Translations under genes and position numbers: made by a program
Assembly (NCBI RefSeq): GCF_900167055.1
Contig: NZ_FUXP01000004.1
Location: 171,909-235,908 of the forward strand
Length of the DNA stretch: 64,000 nucleotides
Direction: 5' to 3'
From: Lysobacter spongiicola DSM 21749
GTDB lineage: Bacteria > Pseudomonadota > Gammaproteobacteria > Xanthomonadales > Xanthomonadaceae
Notes under the pieces: generated by a model
What the model saw: only the letters and a program-made list of their open reading frames with translations
Told to the model about the DNA's origin: nothing
Databases searched by the model: none
Shown: positions 53,179-63,551 of the stretch, piece after piece
How positions within the stretch are numbered: position 1 is the first letter of the stretch
Layout of the letters: the number at the start of each line of letters is the position of its first letter

Positions 53179-55533
53179 ATGGTCGATTTGAAAATGGAAC
53201 GCCCGCAGGTCTCGGTGGCGGAACTGAAGCCGCTGCTGACCGCGTTGGCGGTCGCCTTGCTGCTGCTGGCTGCGTGGATCGCGTGGGGCGTGTGGCAGCA
53301 GTACGACGACGGCGCGCGCCGGGAAGCGGTGCAGTCTGCGCGCGTCGGCGCCGTGGCCGCCGTCGAGGCGAACCTGTCGGAGGAGAAGGAACGTTTCGTC
53401 CAGCAGTTGGCCAATCCGCTGTTGCAGCGGGCGCTGGCCGAAAGCGACCTCGACCGTGCCGGTGCTCTGCTGCAGGGCGGGTGGCCGGGCGCCACCGACG
53501 GCGCCGTGGTGCCGCCGGAACTCGATGCCGCGTACGCCGCGTTGCCGGAAGCCGGATACGGGCGTGTTGCCACGCTCGAGACCGCACTGGTCCAGGACCG
53601 GCCGGTGGCGCGGGTGATCCAGGCCGCCGAAGGGCCGCGCCTGGCGGTTGCGGGCCCCGTCCGTCTCCAGGACCGGCTCGTCGGCGTCGGCATCGTGCAC
53701 CTGCCGCTCAAGACGGTGGCGGGCCCGGTGGAGACCGCGCAGGTCGGGTCGAGCGCTTATCTCGCCCTGCGGCAGTCGGGGGCCAGCATCCTGGAGCGTG
53801 GCGACAGCAGCCTGGCGCGCGCCGCCGAGCGCATGGCCGTCCCGGTAGCCGACAGCGAGCTGCGCGTGGCCGCTGCGGTGCCCGCGGTGTCCGCGGCTCC
53901 CTTCGGGCTGGGAACCGTGGGCGGCGCCGTCGCCGTGGCGGTGCTTGTCCTGCTGGCGCTGCTCGCATTGCGCGCCCCGCAACTGGCGGCAGGTCGCCGC
54001 CGCGGCGATGACGCCGACGCAACAGCGCCCGAATTAACGTTGGAGGAATCTTCACGGCAGGACGTCCTGCAGAACGACGAGGAGCTTCCCCTGGACACCA
54101 CGACCACTTCCGCAGCGGCCGGCACCAGTGCGGCCGGCAGCGCGGGCACCGGTATCGAGATCGACCGCGGCATCTTCCGCGCCTATGACATCCGCGGCAT
54201 CGTCGGCCGCGACCTCTCACCCGCGGTCGCCGAACTCATCGGCCATGCCATCGGCACGGTGATGCACGAGCGCGACCAGCAACACGTGGTGGTCGGCCGC
54301 GACGGCCGCCTGTCGGGCCCCGAGCTGGTCGAGGGCCTCATCGCCGGACTGCGCAAGGCCGGTCGCGAGGTCGTCGACATCGGCATGGCGCCCACCCCGG
54401 TGATCTACTTCGGCGCCTATCACCTGCGCGCCGGCTCCTGCGTGTCGGTCACCGGCAGCCACAACCCGCCCGACTACAACGGCTTCAAGGTGGTGGTCGG
54501 CGGCGAGACGCTGTCGGGCGACGCCATCCTCGATCTCTACGCACGCATCGCCGACGACCGCCTTTACACCGCGCCGGTCGAGGGTGGCCTCGAGCAGCGC
54601 AACATCGACGAGGAGTACGTGCAGCGGATCGCTTCCGACATCCAGCTCGACCGGCCGCTCAAGGTGGTGGTGGACGCGGGCAACGGCGTGGCCGGCGAGA
54701 TCGCACCGCGGGTGCTGGAGGCCATCGGCGCCGAGGTGGTGCCGCTGTACTGCGAGATCGACGGCACGTTCCCCAACCACCACCCGGATCCGAGCGAGGC
54801 GCACAACCTCGCCGACCTGATCCAGATGGTGGCGCACCTGGATGCCGACCTGGGCGTGGCCTTCGACGGCGACGGCGATCGCCTCGGCGTGGTGACGCGA
54901 GACGGCAACAACATCTACCCGGACCGGCTGCTGATGCTGTTCGCCGCCGACGTGCTGGAGCGCAACCCCGGCGCCCAGATCATCTTCGACGTGAAGTGCA
55001 CCGGCCGGCTGCCCGGGCATGTGCTGCGCCATGGCGGCAGCCCACTGATGTGGAAGACCGGGCATTCGCTGATCAAGGCGAAGATGCGAGAGACCGGCGC
55101 CGAGCTGGCGGGCGAGATGAGCGGGCACTTCTTCTTCAAGGAGCGCTGGTTCGGCTTCGACGACGGCATCTATGCCGCCGCCCGCCTGCTGGAGATCCTG
55201 GCGGCCCAGGGCGGGCGCCCGAGCGACGTGCTCGACGCGCTGCCCGACGGCGTCGCCACCGCGGAGATCAAGGTGCCGGCACCCGGTGACAACCCGCATG
55301 CCTTCGTGGAGAAGTTCGTGGCCAGTGCCACCTTCGACGAAGCACGCCTGTCGACCATCGATGGCCTGCGCGTGGACTGGCCCGACGGCTGGGGACTGGT
55401 GCGTGCCTCGAACACGACGCCGGTGCTGGTGCTGCGTTTCGACGCCGACAACAACCAGGCGATGGCGCGCATCAAGGAGGCCTTCAGGGCCCAGTTGCTC
55501 GGCGTTGCGCCGGAGCTGGAACTGCCGTTCTGA
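53179..55533 (+). CDS. algC: Phosphomannomutase/phosphoglucomutase with membrane-anchored N-terminal extension
   Basis: A 784-residue protein. The N-terminal about 320 residues contain two hydrophobic helices (about 18-38 and about 250-270) flanking a periplasmic sensor-like region. A Thr/Ala-rich linker then leads to a complete alpha-D-phosphohexomutase: active-site serine in TGSHNPPDYNG (S427), metal-binding DGDGD at 563-567, sugar-binding GEMSGHFFF and the phosphate-binding RASNTTPVL. It interconverts mannose or glucose 1- and 6-phosphates for LPS and exopolysaccharide, like XanA or AlgC. The extension is known in Xanthomonadaceae and makes it much longer than the about 460-residue enzyme of Pseudomonas. 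A bidirectional hairpin follows. Confidence 0.92.
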   Translation: MVDLKMERPQVSVAELKPLLTALAVALLLLAAWIAWGVWQQYDDGARREAVQSARVGAVAAVEANLSEEKERFVQQLANPLLQRALAESDLDRAGALLQGGWPGATDGAVVPPELDAAYAALPEAGYGRVATLETALVQDRPVARVIQAAEGPRLAVAGPVRLQDRLVGVGIVHLPLKTVAGPVETAQVGSSAYLALRQSGASILERGDSSLARAAERMAVPVADSELRVAAAVPAVSAAPFGLGTVGGAVAVAVLVLLALLALRAPQLAAGRRRGDDADATAPELTLEESSRQDVLQNDEELPLDTTTTSAAAGTSAAGSAGTGIEIDRGIFRAYDIRGIVGRDLSPAVAELIGHAIGTVMHERDQQHVVVGRDGRLSGPELVEGLIAGLRKAGREVVDIGMAPTPVIYFGAYHLRAGSCVSVTGSHNPPDYNGFKVVVGGETLSGDAILDLYARIADDRLYTAPVEGGLEQRNIDEEYVQRIASDIQLDRPLKVVVDAGNGVAGEIAPRVLEAIGAEVVPLYCEIDGTFPNHHPDPSEAHNLADLIQMVAHLDADLGVAFDGDGDRLGVVTRDGNNIYPDRLLMLFAADVLERNPGAQIIFDVKCTGRLPGHVLRHGGSPLMWKTGHSLIKAKMRETGAELAGEMSGHFFFKERWFGFDDGIYAAARLLEILAAQGGRPSDVLDALPDGVATAEIKVPAPGDNPHAFVEKFVASATFDEARLSTIDGLRVDWPDGWGLVRASNTTPVLVLRFDADNNQAMARIKEAFRAQLLGVAPELELPF

Positions 55534-55541
55534 TACCGGTG

Positions 55542-55563
55542 GGCCGGGACCCGCGTCCCGGCC
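55542..55563. terminator. Strong hairpin between convergent mutase and coiled-coil genes
   Basis: GGCCGGGAC (55542-55550) pairs with GTCCCGGCC (55555-55563), nine perfect pairs and a four-base loop. It lies in the 32-base gap between two convergent stop codons, ideal for a shared terminator, although no T-run is present. Confidence 0.6.
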
Positions 55564-55565
55564 GT

Positions 55566-56228
55566 TCAGCCGCGCCCGTTGCTGTCGGTGGTCTTCAGCT
55601 CGCGGTAGCGCTCCAGCGCGGACGTCAGCTCCTCGTCCATCGCCTGCTGTTCCTGCAGCTGTTGCTCGAGGACTTCCTGCTGCTGCCTCAGGCTGTGGTG
55701 CTGGGCGAGGATCTGGTTACCCAGCGCCTTGCTCACCGGCTTGCCCGCCAGTTCGGTTTCGGCCGCGCGCTGCAGCAGGCTGAGCAGGCTGCGGCGCGCA
55801 CCGTCGATGCCCAGCCTGGAGGTCTCGAGGCTGGAACGGATGAGTTCGATGCGGTGGTTGAAGGCGCGCTGCAGCTCGTCCTCGCTGGCGTAGGACTCGA
55901 CCATGGCCAGCTCCCGCCTGATCTCCGCGGCGGCTTCGAGCGCGGCCAGCCGCTGCTGCTCGGCCAGCCGTGCCGCCTCGCTGCGCTCTTCATCGGTCAG
56001 GGCGCGGTCGACGCGGCGGGTCGGCATGCCGGAGGCGCTGAATTCGGTGCGGGCACTGTCGACCGCGGTTGCCGGAAGCGCGTCGCCGCAGACCTTGCTG
56101 CCATTCTCGTCCCAGCAGTAGATCTTCTTCTCGACGGTTTTCTGCTTCTGTGCGAAGGCTGGGATCGACGCGGCCAGCAGGCCGGTGCCGAGGACGAGGC
56201 TGATGGAGCGGAGGGTGGCGCTGTTCAT
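55566..56228 (-). CDS. Secreted coiled-coil protein with DUF4124-like start
   Basis: A 220-residue protein with a signal peptide (about 1-26, ISLVLGTGLLAASIPAFA). A short segment then has two cysteines, KIYCWDENGSKVCGDALP, like the DUF4124 domain in which such a pair is usual. The rest is charged helix rich in Glu, Gln and Arg (RLAEQQRLAALEAAAEIRRELA, then HSLRQQQEVLEQQLQEQQAMDEEL) and should form a coiled coil. I do not recognise a function. It is convergent with the mutase and on the same strand as pyrE, 66 bases downstream of it. Confidence 0.7.
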   Translation of the reverse strand: MNSATLRSISLVLGTGLLAASIPAFAQKQKTVEKKIYCWDENGSKVCGDALPATAVDSARTEFSASGMPTRRVDRALTDEERSEAARLAEQQRLAALEAAAEIRRELAMVESYASEDELQRAFNHRIELIRSSLETSRLGIDGARRSLLSLLQRAAETELAGKPVSKALGNQILAQHHSLRQQQEVLEQQLQEQQAMDEELTSALERYRELKTTDSNGRG

Positions 56229-56294
56229 GTGGGCCTGTTCCGTGACGCTGTCGCTATCAGGTACAGGTGACGCAAGAGTCGGGCCAAGCCGCGG

Positions 56295-56966
56295 TTACGC
56301 CGCCGCGCCCGGATCCTCGCTGCCGTAGGCGTCCCGGTAGGCCAGCAACTGCTCCCGGTGGGCCGCGAGTCCGGGGTGGTCGGCGGCCATGGCCAGCAGG
56401 TCGTCCAGGCTTGCGACGGCGACCACCGGCACGCGGTGCTCCTGTGCGACAGATTGTGCCGCCGAGCGTCGGCTGCGGGTGGGGTCGACCACTTCCTGCC
56501 GGTCCAGCGCGATCACGATGCCGGCCAGCTGGCCGCCAGCCCCCTCAATGATCGCCAACGCCTCGCGCACGGCGGTGCCGGCGGTCATGACGTCGTCCAC
56601 CACCAGCACGCGGCGGCCTTCGAGCGGTGCGCCCATCAGATGCCCACCCTCTCCGTGGGCCTTGGCTTCCTTGCGGTTGAACGCCACCGGCAGGTCACGG
56701 CCGCGGCGGGCGTACTCGCAGGCGAGCGCGGTGGCCAGGGGGATGCCCTTGTAGGCGGGGCCGAACAGCAGGTCGAAATCGACGCCGGCGGCGTCGATCG
56801 CATCGGCGTAGCAACCCGCCAGGCCGGCCAGGGCCGCGCCGCTGTCGAACCGGCCGGCGTTGAAGAAGTACGGGCTGGTGCGCCCGGATTTCAACGTGAA
56901 CTCGCCGAAACGCAGTGCCTCCGACTGGATGGCAAGCCTGAGGAATCGGGTTCGGTGGTCGGTCAT
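56295..56966 (-). CDS. pyrE: Orotate phosphoribosyltransferase
   Basis: A 223-residue enzyme that attaches ribose-phosphate to orotate in pyrimidine synthesis. The PRPP-binding motif VLVVDDVMTAGTAVREAL, the loop FNRKEAKAHGEGGHLMGAPL with catalytic lysine, and LKSGRTSPYFFNAGRFDSG are all present. The ATG at 56966 is preferred: the longer open frame runs across the divergent exonuclease promoter region. Confidence 0.96.
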   Translation of the reverse strand: MTDHRTRFLRLAIQSEALRFGEFTLKSGRTSPYFFNAGRFDSGAALAGLAGCYADAIDAAGVDFDLLFGPAYKGIPLATALACEYARRGRDLPVAFNRKEAKAHGEGGHLMGAPLEGRRVLVVDDVMTAGTAVREALAIIEGAGGQLAGIVIALDRQEVVDPTRSRRSAAQSVAQEHRVPVVAVASLDDLLAMAADHPGLAAHREQLLAYRDAYGSEDPGAAA

Positions 56967-57105
56967 GGTCGGGTCCGGGTTCGCGGTTGGCCCCAGCGGC
57001 GAACGGGGGCTGGATGGAGGGATGCATGATAGGCCAGCGCCGCCGTGGCCGGCCCGACCGGCGGGGCCGTTGCTATGATCGCCGGACCCCCATGCAGGAC
57101 CGTCC

Positions 57106-57891
57106 ATGCGGATCATCAGCTTCAACGCCAACGGCCTCCGCTCCGCGGCCAGGAAAGGATTCTTCGAATGGTTCCGTGACCAGGACGCCGACGTGCTTTG
57201 CGTGCAGGAAACCAAGGCGCAGGAACACCAGCTCGCCGGCCCCGAGTTCCTGCCCGAGGGCTATCGCGCCTTCTTCCGCGACGCGACCACCAAGAAGGGT
57301 TACAGCGGGGTCGCCATCTACACCCGGCGGGAACCGGACGAAGTCCGTACGGCCATGGGCTGGGAGCCGTTCGACGAAGAAGGCCGCTACATCGAAGCGC
57401 GCTTTGGCAACCTCAGCGTGGTCTCGTTCTATATCCCGTCCGGCTCGTCGGGCGAACTGCGGCAGGGCTTCAAGTTCGAAGTAATGGACTGGCTGCGCCC
57501 GCAGCTGCAGGAATGGCTGGCCAGCGGCCGCGACTACGTGTTGTGCGGCGACTGGAACATCGTGCGCAGCGCGCTCGACATCCGCAACTGGAAGTCGAAC
57601 CAGAAGAACTCCGGCTGCCTGCCGCCGGAGCGCGACTGGCTCAACGGCCTGTGCGGCGAAGGCGGGGATGGCGGGCCCTGCTGGGTCGACACCTATCGCG
57701 CACTGAACCCGGAGGCGCAGGACTACACCTGGTGGAGCAATCGGGGCGCCGCCTATGCGAAGGATGTCGGCTGGCGGCTGGACTACCAGTTCGTGACGCC
57801 CGGGCTGGCCGAGCGCCTGCGCGGCTGCTCGATCCTGCGTGAGCCGCGGTTCTCCGACCATGCCCCGTACACCGTCGACTATGACCTCTGA
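57106..57891 (+). CDS. xth: Exonuclease III-family AP endonuclease
   Basis: A 261-residue metal-dependent endonuclease/exonuclease of base excision repair. It shows the start RIISFNANGLRSAARKGF, VLCVQETKAQ (metal Glu), YVLCGDWNIVRSALDIRNWK, and the C-terminal GWRLDYQFVTPGL and FSDHAPYTVDYDL with the catalytic Asp-His pair. An ATG with a TATGAT -10-like box at 57074-57079 leaves a leader of only about 20 bases. Its last codons overlap the start of the AmpG-like gene. Divergent from pyrE. Confidence 0.94.
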   Translation: MRIISFNANGLRSAARKGFFEWFRDQDADVLCVQETKAQEHQLAGPEFLPEGYRAFFRDATTKKGYSGVAIYTRREPDEVRTAMGWEPFDEEGRYIEARFGNLSVVSFYIPSGSSGELRQGFKFEVMDWLRPQLQEWLASGRDYVLCGDWNIVRSALDIRNWKSNQKNSGCLPPERDWLNGLCGEGGDGGPCWVDTYRALNPEAQDYTWWSNRGAAYAKDVGWRLDYQFVTPGLAERLRGCSILREPRFSDHAPYTVDYDL

Positions 57892-59248
57892 CACGACGGC
57901 CGTAGCGCCCGCGGCCCGGCCGGGCTGGCGGCAGGTGGTGGGCCGGCTGGGGCAGCCCAAGGTCGCGGTGATGCTGCTGTTGGGCTTCGCCTCGGGCCTG
58001 CCGTTCATGCTGGTCGGCAACACCATGGGCTTCTGGCTGCGCGAGGGCGGCATCGAGCTGTCGGCGATCGGCTTCCTGTCCTGGGTCGGCCTGGCCTATT
58101 CGCTCAAGTTCCTGTGGGCACCGGTGGTGGACAAGGTCGATGCGCCACTGCTGGGCCGCTGGCTCGGCCGCCGCCGGGGGTGGATGGCGCTGTCGCAGAT
58201 CACCGTGATCCTGGCGCTGGCCGGGATGGCGATCGTAAAGCCCGAGGGCGGCCTCATGGCCTTCGCCGTGATGGCGCTGGTTGCGGCCTTCGCGTCGGCG
58301 ACCCAGGACATCGTGATCGACGCTTGGCGGATCGAGAGCTCCAACAACGGCGAGGAGCTGGCGCTACTCAGCGCCGGCTATCAGCTGGGCTACCGTGCCG
58401 CGCTGCTGGTCACCGACGCGTTGATCCTGATCCTGGCGGCCTATATCGGATGGTCGATTTCCTACCAGGCGATGGCCATGGCGATGGGACTCGGCCTGCT
58501 GGCCACGTTCCTGGCGCGCGAGCCCGCGGCCGCGCTGCGGGCGGCAACCACGCATGGTTCGCTGATGACCGGGCGGGGATTGTTCGATGCCGTGGCCGGT
58601 CCGTTCATCGCCTTCTTCAAGCAGCACGGCAGCTGGGCGTTGCTGATGCTGCTGACCATCAGCCTGTACCGGCTGCCCGACTTCGTGATGGGTCCGATGG
58701 CCAATCCGTTCTATGCCGACTTGGGCATCGACAAGGAGACGGTGGGCGCGGTGCGCGGTTCGATCGGGCTGTTCGCCTCGCTGGGCGGGATCGCCGCGGC
58801 CGGGCTGTTCGCGGTGAGGTTCGGCTTCGTCGCCACGCTGCTGATGGGCGCGATCCTCGGCCCGGGCTCCAACCTGGCCTTCGCGTACCTGGCCCACCAC
58901 GGCGCCGACGCCACCGTCTTCAGCATCGCGATGGTGATCGACAACTTCTCCACCGGTTTCGCCGGCGTGGCACTGGTCGGCTACATGTCCAGCCTCACCA
59001 ACGTCGGTTACACGGCCACCCAGTACGCCCTGCTGAGTTCTTTCTACGCGTTGTTGGGCAAGGTGCTCAAAGGCATGTCTGGCGTGGCGGTCGAATCCCT
59101 TGAGGTCGGCCGCACCTTGCTGGACGCCTATGCGCTGTTCTTCGTGGGGACGGCACTGCTCGGCTTGCCCGCGCTATTGTTGTGCCTGTTGCTGGTCATG
59201 CGCAGGCCCCCGGCCGCACCGGTCGCCGAAGCCCCTGGCAGCGCGTAA
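57881..59248 (+). CDS. ampG: AmpG-like muropeptide permease (MFS)
   Basis: A 455-residue inner-membrane transporter with about 12-14 hydrophobic spans. VAVMLLLGFASGLPFMLVGNTMGFWLREGGI, GFLSWVGLAYSLKFLWAPVVD and ASATQDIVIDAWRIE are the AmpG signature. AmpG imports GlcNAc-anhydroMurNAc muropeptides from the periplasm for recycling. The gene starts inside the last codons of the exonuclease gene (57881-57891). anmK, acting on the imported anhydroMurNAc, and an M23 endopeptidase lie just downstream on the other strand, which supports the role. Confidence 0.9.
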   Translation: MTSDTTAVAPAARPGWRQVVGRLGQPKVAVMLLLGFASGLPFMLVGNTMGFWLREGGIELSAIGFLSWVGLAYSLKFLWAPVVDKVDAPLLGRWLGRRRGWMALSQITVILALAGMAIVKPEGGLMAFAVMALVAAFASATQDIVIDAWRIESSNNGEELALLSAGYQLGYRAALLVTDALILILAAYIGWSISYQAMAMAMGLGLLATFLAREPAAALRAATTHGSLMTGRGLFDAVAGPFIAFFKQHGSWALLMLLTISLYRLPDFVMGPMANPFYADLGIDKETVGAVRGSIGLFASLGGIAAAGLFAVRFGFVATLLMGAILGPGSNLAFAYLAHHGADATVFSIAMVIDNFSTGFAGVALVGYMSSLTNVGYTATQYALLSSFYALLGKVLKGMSGVAVESLEVGRTLLDAYALFFVGTALLGLPALLLCLLLVMRRPPAAPVAEAPGSA

Positions 59249-59278
59249 ACTCCGGGATGCAGGGGAGGAGAGGGAGAC

Positions 59279-59575
59279 ATGAGCGAAAACCTGCTGTTGG
59301 AGGTGGACTCGCTGCTGTTGGAGCGGATCCGGCGATATGCGAAAGCGTCCGGTCGCACCGAGCGCGAGGCCATCGGGCACCTGCTCGAGCACGGCCTGTT
59401 TGCCTGCGAGGCCGAAATGAAGGCGCGCTTCGATGACTCCGATGCCGACGCCCTCAAGGCGGCGATCGCAGCGCTGGAGTCGATCCAGGACGATCCGGGC
59501 TTCTCGTTGATCGGGCGGGCAAAATCGGATGGTGCCGAGGCACCGGTTCCGGCCGGACGTCACGCCGCCGGGTAG
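59279..59575 (+). CDS. Small hypothetical protein, possibly ribbon-helix-helix
   Basis: A 98-residue protein. [38 protein letters not shown] looks like a strand-helix-helix, as in ribbon-helix-helix DNA-binding proteins, but without a clear basic N-terminus. The tail is variable. An AGGGAG ribosome-binding site precedes the ATG. It starts 30 bases after ampG and overlaps the convergent anmK stop by 16 bases. I do not know its function. Confidence 0.6.
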   Translation: MSENLLLEVDSLLLERIRRYAKASGRTEREAIGHLLEHGLFACEAEMKARFDDSDADALKAAIAALESIQDDPGFSLIGRAKSDGAEAPVPAGRHAAG

Positions 59576-60702
59576 ACCACGCCCAGTACCCGCAGGCCAC
59601 GCGCTCCGGTGACGCTGGGCAGGTTGCCCGGCAGCCCGAGCAGCGTCTGGCGGGCGAGCCAGGCGAAGCCCATGGCTTCGACGAAATCCGGGTCCAGCCC
59701 GTGCCCTGCGGTCGATTCGATCGAGGCATCCGGCAGGCGTGCCTGGATACGGGAGATCAGCAACGGGTTGTGCACGCCGCCACCGCAGGCAAGCACCCGG
59801 CGGGTGGTCGGCTGATGCGCCAGCAGTGCATCGGCGACGGTTGCCGCGGTCAGCTCCAGCAACGTGGCCTGCACGTCCTCCGGCCGTTCGTTGCCTCCCA
59901 GGTGGGTGCGCAGCCATTCCAGATGGAACTGCTCCCGCCCGGTGCTCTTGGGTGGCGGTAGCCGGAACCACGGGTCGCTGCGCATCCGCTCCAGCAGCGC
60001 ATGGTCGGGCTGGCCCGAGGCGGCGAAGGCGCCTCCGGCATCGTAGGCGACGCCGCGGTGGATCGCGCACCACGCATCGAGCAGCGCGTTGGCGGGGCCG
60101 GTGTCGAAACCGCGGACCTCGCCCTGAGCCGGAAGCAGCGTGAAGTTGGCGATGCCGCCGAGGTTGAGTACCGCCCGGTCCTCGTCGTGCGAGCGCAGGA
60201 CCGCGGCGTGCAGCGCCGGCAGCAGGGGCGCGCCGTGGCCGCCAGCCGCGACGTCACGCCGCCGGAAATCCGCGACGGTGGCGATGCCACTACGTTCGGC
60301 GATGACGTTGCCGTCGCCGATCTGCCATGTAAACGGGTGGCGCTGGTCTCCCGCGGCTCCGGCGGGGCGATGGCGCACGGTCTGGCCATGCGAGCCGATC
60401 GCCCGGATGGCACTGGCGCCCAGGCCTGCGTCTTCCAGCAGTGCCAGCGCGGCGTCGGCGAAGGCCTCGGCGACGCGCACATCGAGCGTGGCCAGTTCTT
60501 CGAGCGAGTGCGCGGCACCGCCCTGGCCAAGCTCGACCAGGCGTGCGCGGACCAAAGGATCCCAGGGATAAGTGTGGCCGAGCCGAAGGATGCAGCCGCC
60601 ATCGGCGACGAACTCCACCAGCGCCGCATCGATGCCATCGGCGCTGGTCCCGGACATCAGACCGACATAGAGCTCTGCCGGCGCCCCGGGTTGTACTGCC
60701 AT
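59560..60702 (-). CDS. anmK: Anhydro-N-acetylmuramic acid kinase
   Basis: A 380-residue ASKHA-fold kinase that opens the anhydro ring of anhMurNAc and phosphorylates it to MurNAc-6-phosphate in cell-wall recycling. [21 protein letters not shown] at the start, [39 protein letters not shown] and [13 protein letters not shown] are family blocks. It starts one base from the stop of the M23 peptidase gene on the same strand, so the two are probably one operon, facing ampG. Confidence 0.95.
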   Translation of the reverse strand: MAVQPGAPAELYVGLMSGTSADGIDAALVEFVADGGCILRLGHTYPWDPLVRARLVELGQGGAAHSLEELATLDVRVAEAFADAALALLEDAGLGASAIRAIGSHGQTVRHRPAGAAGDQRHPFTWQIGDGNVIAERSGIATVADFRRRDVAAGGHGAPLLPALHAAVLRSHDEDRAVLNLGGIANFTLLPAQGEVRGFDTGPANALLDAWCAIHRGVAYDAGGAFAASGQPDHALLERMRSDPWFRLPPPKSTGREQFHLEWLRTHLGGNERPEDVQATLLELTAATVADALLAHQPTTRRVLACGGGVHNPLLISRIQARLPDASIESTAGHGLDPDFVEAMGFAWLARQTLLGLPGNLPSVTGARGLRVLGVVYPAA

Positions 60703-60703
60703 G

Positions 60704-62125
60704 TCAGGCCTTCTTGTCGACCTTGCTGGTCTTGGCCGGCTCGGACTCGGCCTGCGCGTAGCGGACCTGCTCGACCTGCTGCATGCGTGCCACCACCGGT
60801 GCGGTACTGGCCTGGAAGGCGACGAGCGCCGCGCCCTTGAGCGGCTCCGGCGGCGGCATGGTGACCGTCAGCGGATTGCGGTGCACGCCGTTGATGCGGA
60901 ATTCGTAGTGCAGGTGCGGGCCGGTCACCAGCCCGGAGGCGCCGACGTAGCCGATCACCGTGCCCTGCTTGATAGTGGCGCCGGGCTTGTACTTGCCGAA
61001 GCGCGACATGTGCGCGTAGAGCGTGGTGTAGCCCTTGCCGTGGTCCAGCACGACGGTGCGCCCGTAGCCGCCCTTCCATCCAACGAAGGAGACGCGGGCA
61101 TCGCCGGCGGCGTGGATCGGGGTACCGGTGCCGGCGCCGTAGTCGACACCCTGGTGCGCGCGGGTGCGGCCGAGCACGGGGTGCTTGCGCGCCTTGCTGA
61201 AGCCCGAGGTGATGCGCGCGTACGGGATCGGCATGCGGATGAAGGCCTTCTTCAGCGGCCGGCCGTCGGCGGTGTAGTAGCCGACCTTGCCGTCATGCTC
61301 GAAACGGAAACCCGAATAGGTCTTGCCGCCGGTGGTGAACGTGGCAGCGGCGATGTTGCCGGTGCCGATGCGCTCGCCTTCGCGCCAGGTCTCTTCATAG
61401 ACGACGCTGAAGCGGTCGCCTTTCTGGGCGTGGCTGAAATCGATGTCGTACTGGAAGATCTCATCGGTCATCGTCGAGATCGCGGCGGGCGAGAGCCCCG
61501 CCTTGCGCGCGGCCGCGTACAGCGAGCTGCTGATCTCGCCGGTGGTCACCACCGTGCGGGTCTGGCTCGGGCGTTCGATGACGGTTTCGGAGATGGCGTC
61601 CCCGGTGATCGCAAGTTCCACCCGGTGGGTGTCGTCGCGGTCGAAACGGAAGGCACGCAGCCCGCCGGTGGCGGGGATGTCGAACGCCAGCTCGGTGCCC
61701 GGCCGCAGCCGGCTCAGCGCATCCCTGGCACCCGGATGTTCCAGGATGCGGTACATGGTGCTTGCCGGGACGTCGAGTTGCCCGAAGATCTCGCCCAGGG
61801 TCTGGCCGCTCTGCACGCGCACGATCTGCCAGCTGTCGAACGCCTCGGCCTGCTTGCTGCGGGCCGGCAGCGGAGGCAGCGGCAACGTCATCGATTGCCG
61901 GGGTATCGCGCCTGCACCGGTTTCCAGATGGTCGAAACCGGGGACGATGGCGGCGACGAGCATGCCGACGGTGGCGAACAGGCTGGCCTGCACCCACTGT
62001 CGTCGCGACCAGCGGCCGTTGAACCCGTCGGACAACTGTCGTGCCAGCACCGGGCGGTGCAGGGCGGCTTCGCGGAGCTGTTTCAGGTGTTCGCGCCGCG
62101 CAGGCCCGGACTTCGGTGATGTCAT
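60704..62125 (-). CDS. M23-family peptidoglycan DD-endopeptidase (MepM-like)
   Basis: A 473-residue protein. One N-terminal transmembrane helix (about 47-67, [20 protein letters not shown]) is followed by a LysM-like or Csd3-like region ([16 protein letters not shown], then [19 protein letters not shown] and [19 protein letters not shown]). The C-terminal LytM metallopeptidase domain has the zinc ligands HQGVDYGAG (about residue 322) and HLHYEF (about 402). It should cut peptide crosslinks during wall growth. The gene is upstream of anmK on the same strand and divergent from tyrS. Confidence 0.92.
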   Translation of the reverse strand: MTSPKSGPARREHLKQLREAALHRPVLARQLSDGFNGRWSRRQWVQASLFATVGMLVAAIVPGFDHLETGAGAIPRQSMTLPLPPLPARSKQAEAFDSWQIVRVQSGQTLGEIFGQLDVPASTMYRILEHPGARDALSRLRPGTELAFDIPATGGLRAFRFDRDDTHRVELAITGDAISETVIERPSQTRTVVTTGEISSSLYAAARKAGLSPAAISTMTDEIFQYDIDFSHAQKGDRFSVVYEETWREGERIGTGNIAAATFTTGGKTYSGFRFEHDGKVGYYTADGRPLKKAFIRMPIPYARITSGFSKARKHPVLGRTRAHQGVDYGAGTGTPIHAAGDARVSFVGWKGGYGRTVVLDHGKGYTTLYAHMSRFGKYKPGATIKQGTVIGYVGASGLVTGPHLHYEFRINGVHRNPLTVTMPPPEPLKGAALVAFQASTAPVVARMQQVEQVRYAQAESEPAKTSKVDKKA

Positions 62126-62312
62126 TCGTGGTCTCTCCCGGCGCGCGGATGTGAAAGCGGCGTCGCGGGGTTACCATAGTCACGCGAGAAGTACGCGTCA
62201 AACCCTTGAGCTGAATGGAATTTTTACGTTTGGCGGGAAACGCGACACAGTTATCTTTTCTTCACGACGGCCGTCGCCAAGTGCTTCGCCCGTTCTGCTG
62301 CGAGCACGCCCT

Positions 62313-63551
62313 TTGTCCGACCTGACGAACGCCACGCCTACCACTTCCATCGACTCTGCCCTTGAGCTGATCGGCCGCGGCGCCGACGAGATCCTCAAGC
62401 GCGACGAACTGGTCGCCCGCCTGCAGCTGGGCCGGCCCCTGCGCATCAAGGCCGGCTTCGACCCGACGGCGCCGGACCTGCACCTGGGTCACACCGTACT
62501 GTTGAACAAGCTGCGTCAGTTCCAGGACCTCGGCCACCAGGTGATCTTCCTGATCGGCGATTTCACCGGAATGATCGGCGACCCGTCCGGCAAGAGCGCC
62601 ACCCGCAAGCCGCTGACCCGCGAGCAGGTGCTGGCGAACGCCGACACCTATGCCCAGCAGGTGTTCAAGGTGCTGGATCGCGACCGCACCGAGGTCCGGT
62701 TCAATTCCGAGTGGTTCGGGAAGATGTCCGCCGCCGACATGATCCGGCTGGCGGGCCAGCACACCGTGGCCCGCATGCTCGAACGCGACGACTTCGCCAA
62801 GCGCCATGCAGCGCAGCAGCCGATCGCGATCCACGAGTTCCTCTATCCGCTGGTGCAGGGGCACGATTCGGTGGCGTTGCAGGCGGACGTCGAGCTCGGC
62901 GGAACCGACCAGAAGTTCAACCTGCTGATGGGCCGCGGCCTGCAGGAGGCCGCCGGGCAGGCGCCGCAGGTGGTGTTGACCATGCCGTTGCTGGAAGGCA
63001 TCGACGGCGTCCACAAGATGAGCAAGTCACTCGGCAACTACATCGGCATCGACGAGGCGCCCATCGACATGGTCACCAAGGCCATGAAGATCGACGACGC
63101 TCTGATGTGGCGCTGGATCGAACTGCTGAGTTTCGAGATCGGCATGGACGAGGTGCCGGGCCTCAGGCGTGACATCGAAAGCGGCGCGCTCAATCCCCGC
63201 GACCTCAAGCTGCGGCTGGCGCGGGAGCTCACCGCGCGTTTCCATGGTGCCGACGCCGCCGACCGTGCGGTTGCAGGGTGGAACGCCGCCGTGCGCGGAC
63301 AGGGCGACACCTCCCAGTTGCCGCTCAACGACGTGGCGGTGCCGGCCGAGGGCCTGCGGATTGCCGCGCTGCTGACGGCGGCCGGGCTGACGCCGAGCAA
63401 TTCCGAGGCGAACCGCAAGCTCAAGGAGCGGGCGGTACGGATCGACGGCGAGGTCCTGGAGGACCTACAGCGGGTACTCGTTCCGGGGTTTGAGGGCGTC
63501 CTGCAAGTCGGCAAGCGCACGTTCGCACGCGTGCGGCTGGTGCAGGGCTGA
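62313..63551 (+). CDS. tyrS: Tyrosyl-tRNA synthetase (TyrZ-type)
   Basis: A 412-residue class I synthetase. The HIGH motif appears as HLGHTVLLN from residue 57, and [12 protein letters not shown] has the KMSKS box at about 235. A C-terminal S4 RNA-binding domain ([17 protein letters not shown]) follows. No ATG lies in a reasonable position: the frame runs open upstream without methionine, so I take TTG 62313, giving [10 protein letters not shown] before the conserved start. It lies 187 bases from the divergent M23 gene and directly precedes the rrn operon. Confidence 0.93.
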   Translation: MSDLTNATPTTSIDSALELIGRGADEILKRDELVARLQLGRPLRIKAGFDPTAPDLHLGHTVLLNKLRQFQDLGHQVIFLIGDFTGMIGDPSGKSATRKPLTREQVLANADTYAQQVFKVLDRDRTEVRFNSEWFGKMSAADMIRLAGQHTVARMLERDDFAKRHAAQQPIAIHEFLYPLVQGHDSVALQADVELGGTDQKFNLLMGRGLQEAAGQAPQVVLTMPLLEGIDGVHKMSKSLGNYIGIDEAPIDMVTKAMKIDDALMWRWIELLSFEIGMDEVPGLRRDIESGALNPRDLKLRLARELTARFHGADAADRAVAGWNAAVRGQGDTSQLPLNDVAVPAEGLRIAALLTAAGLTPSNSEANRKLKERAVRIDGEVLEDLQRVLVPGFEGVLQVGKRTFARVRLVQG

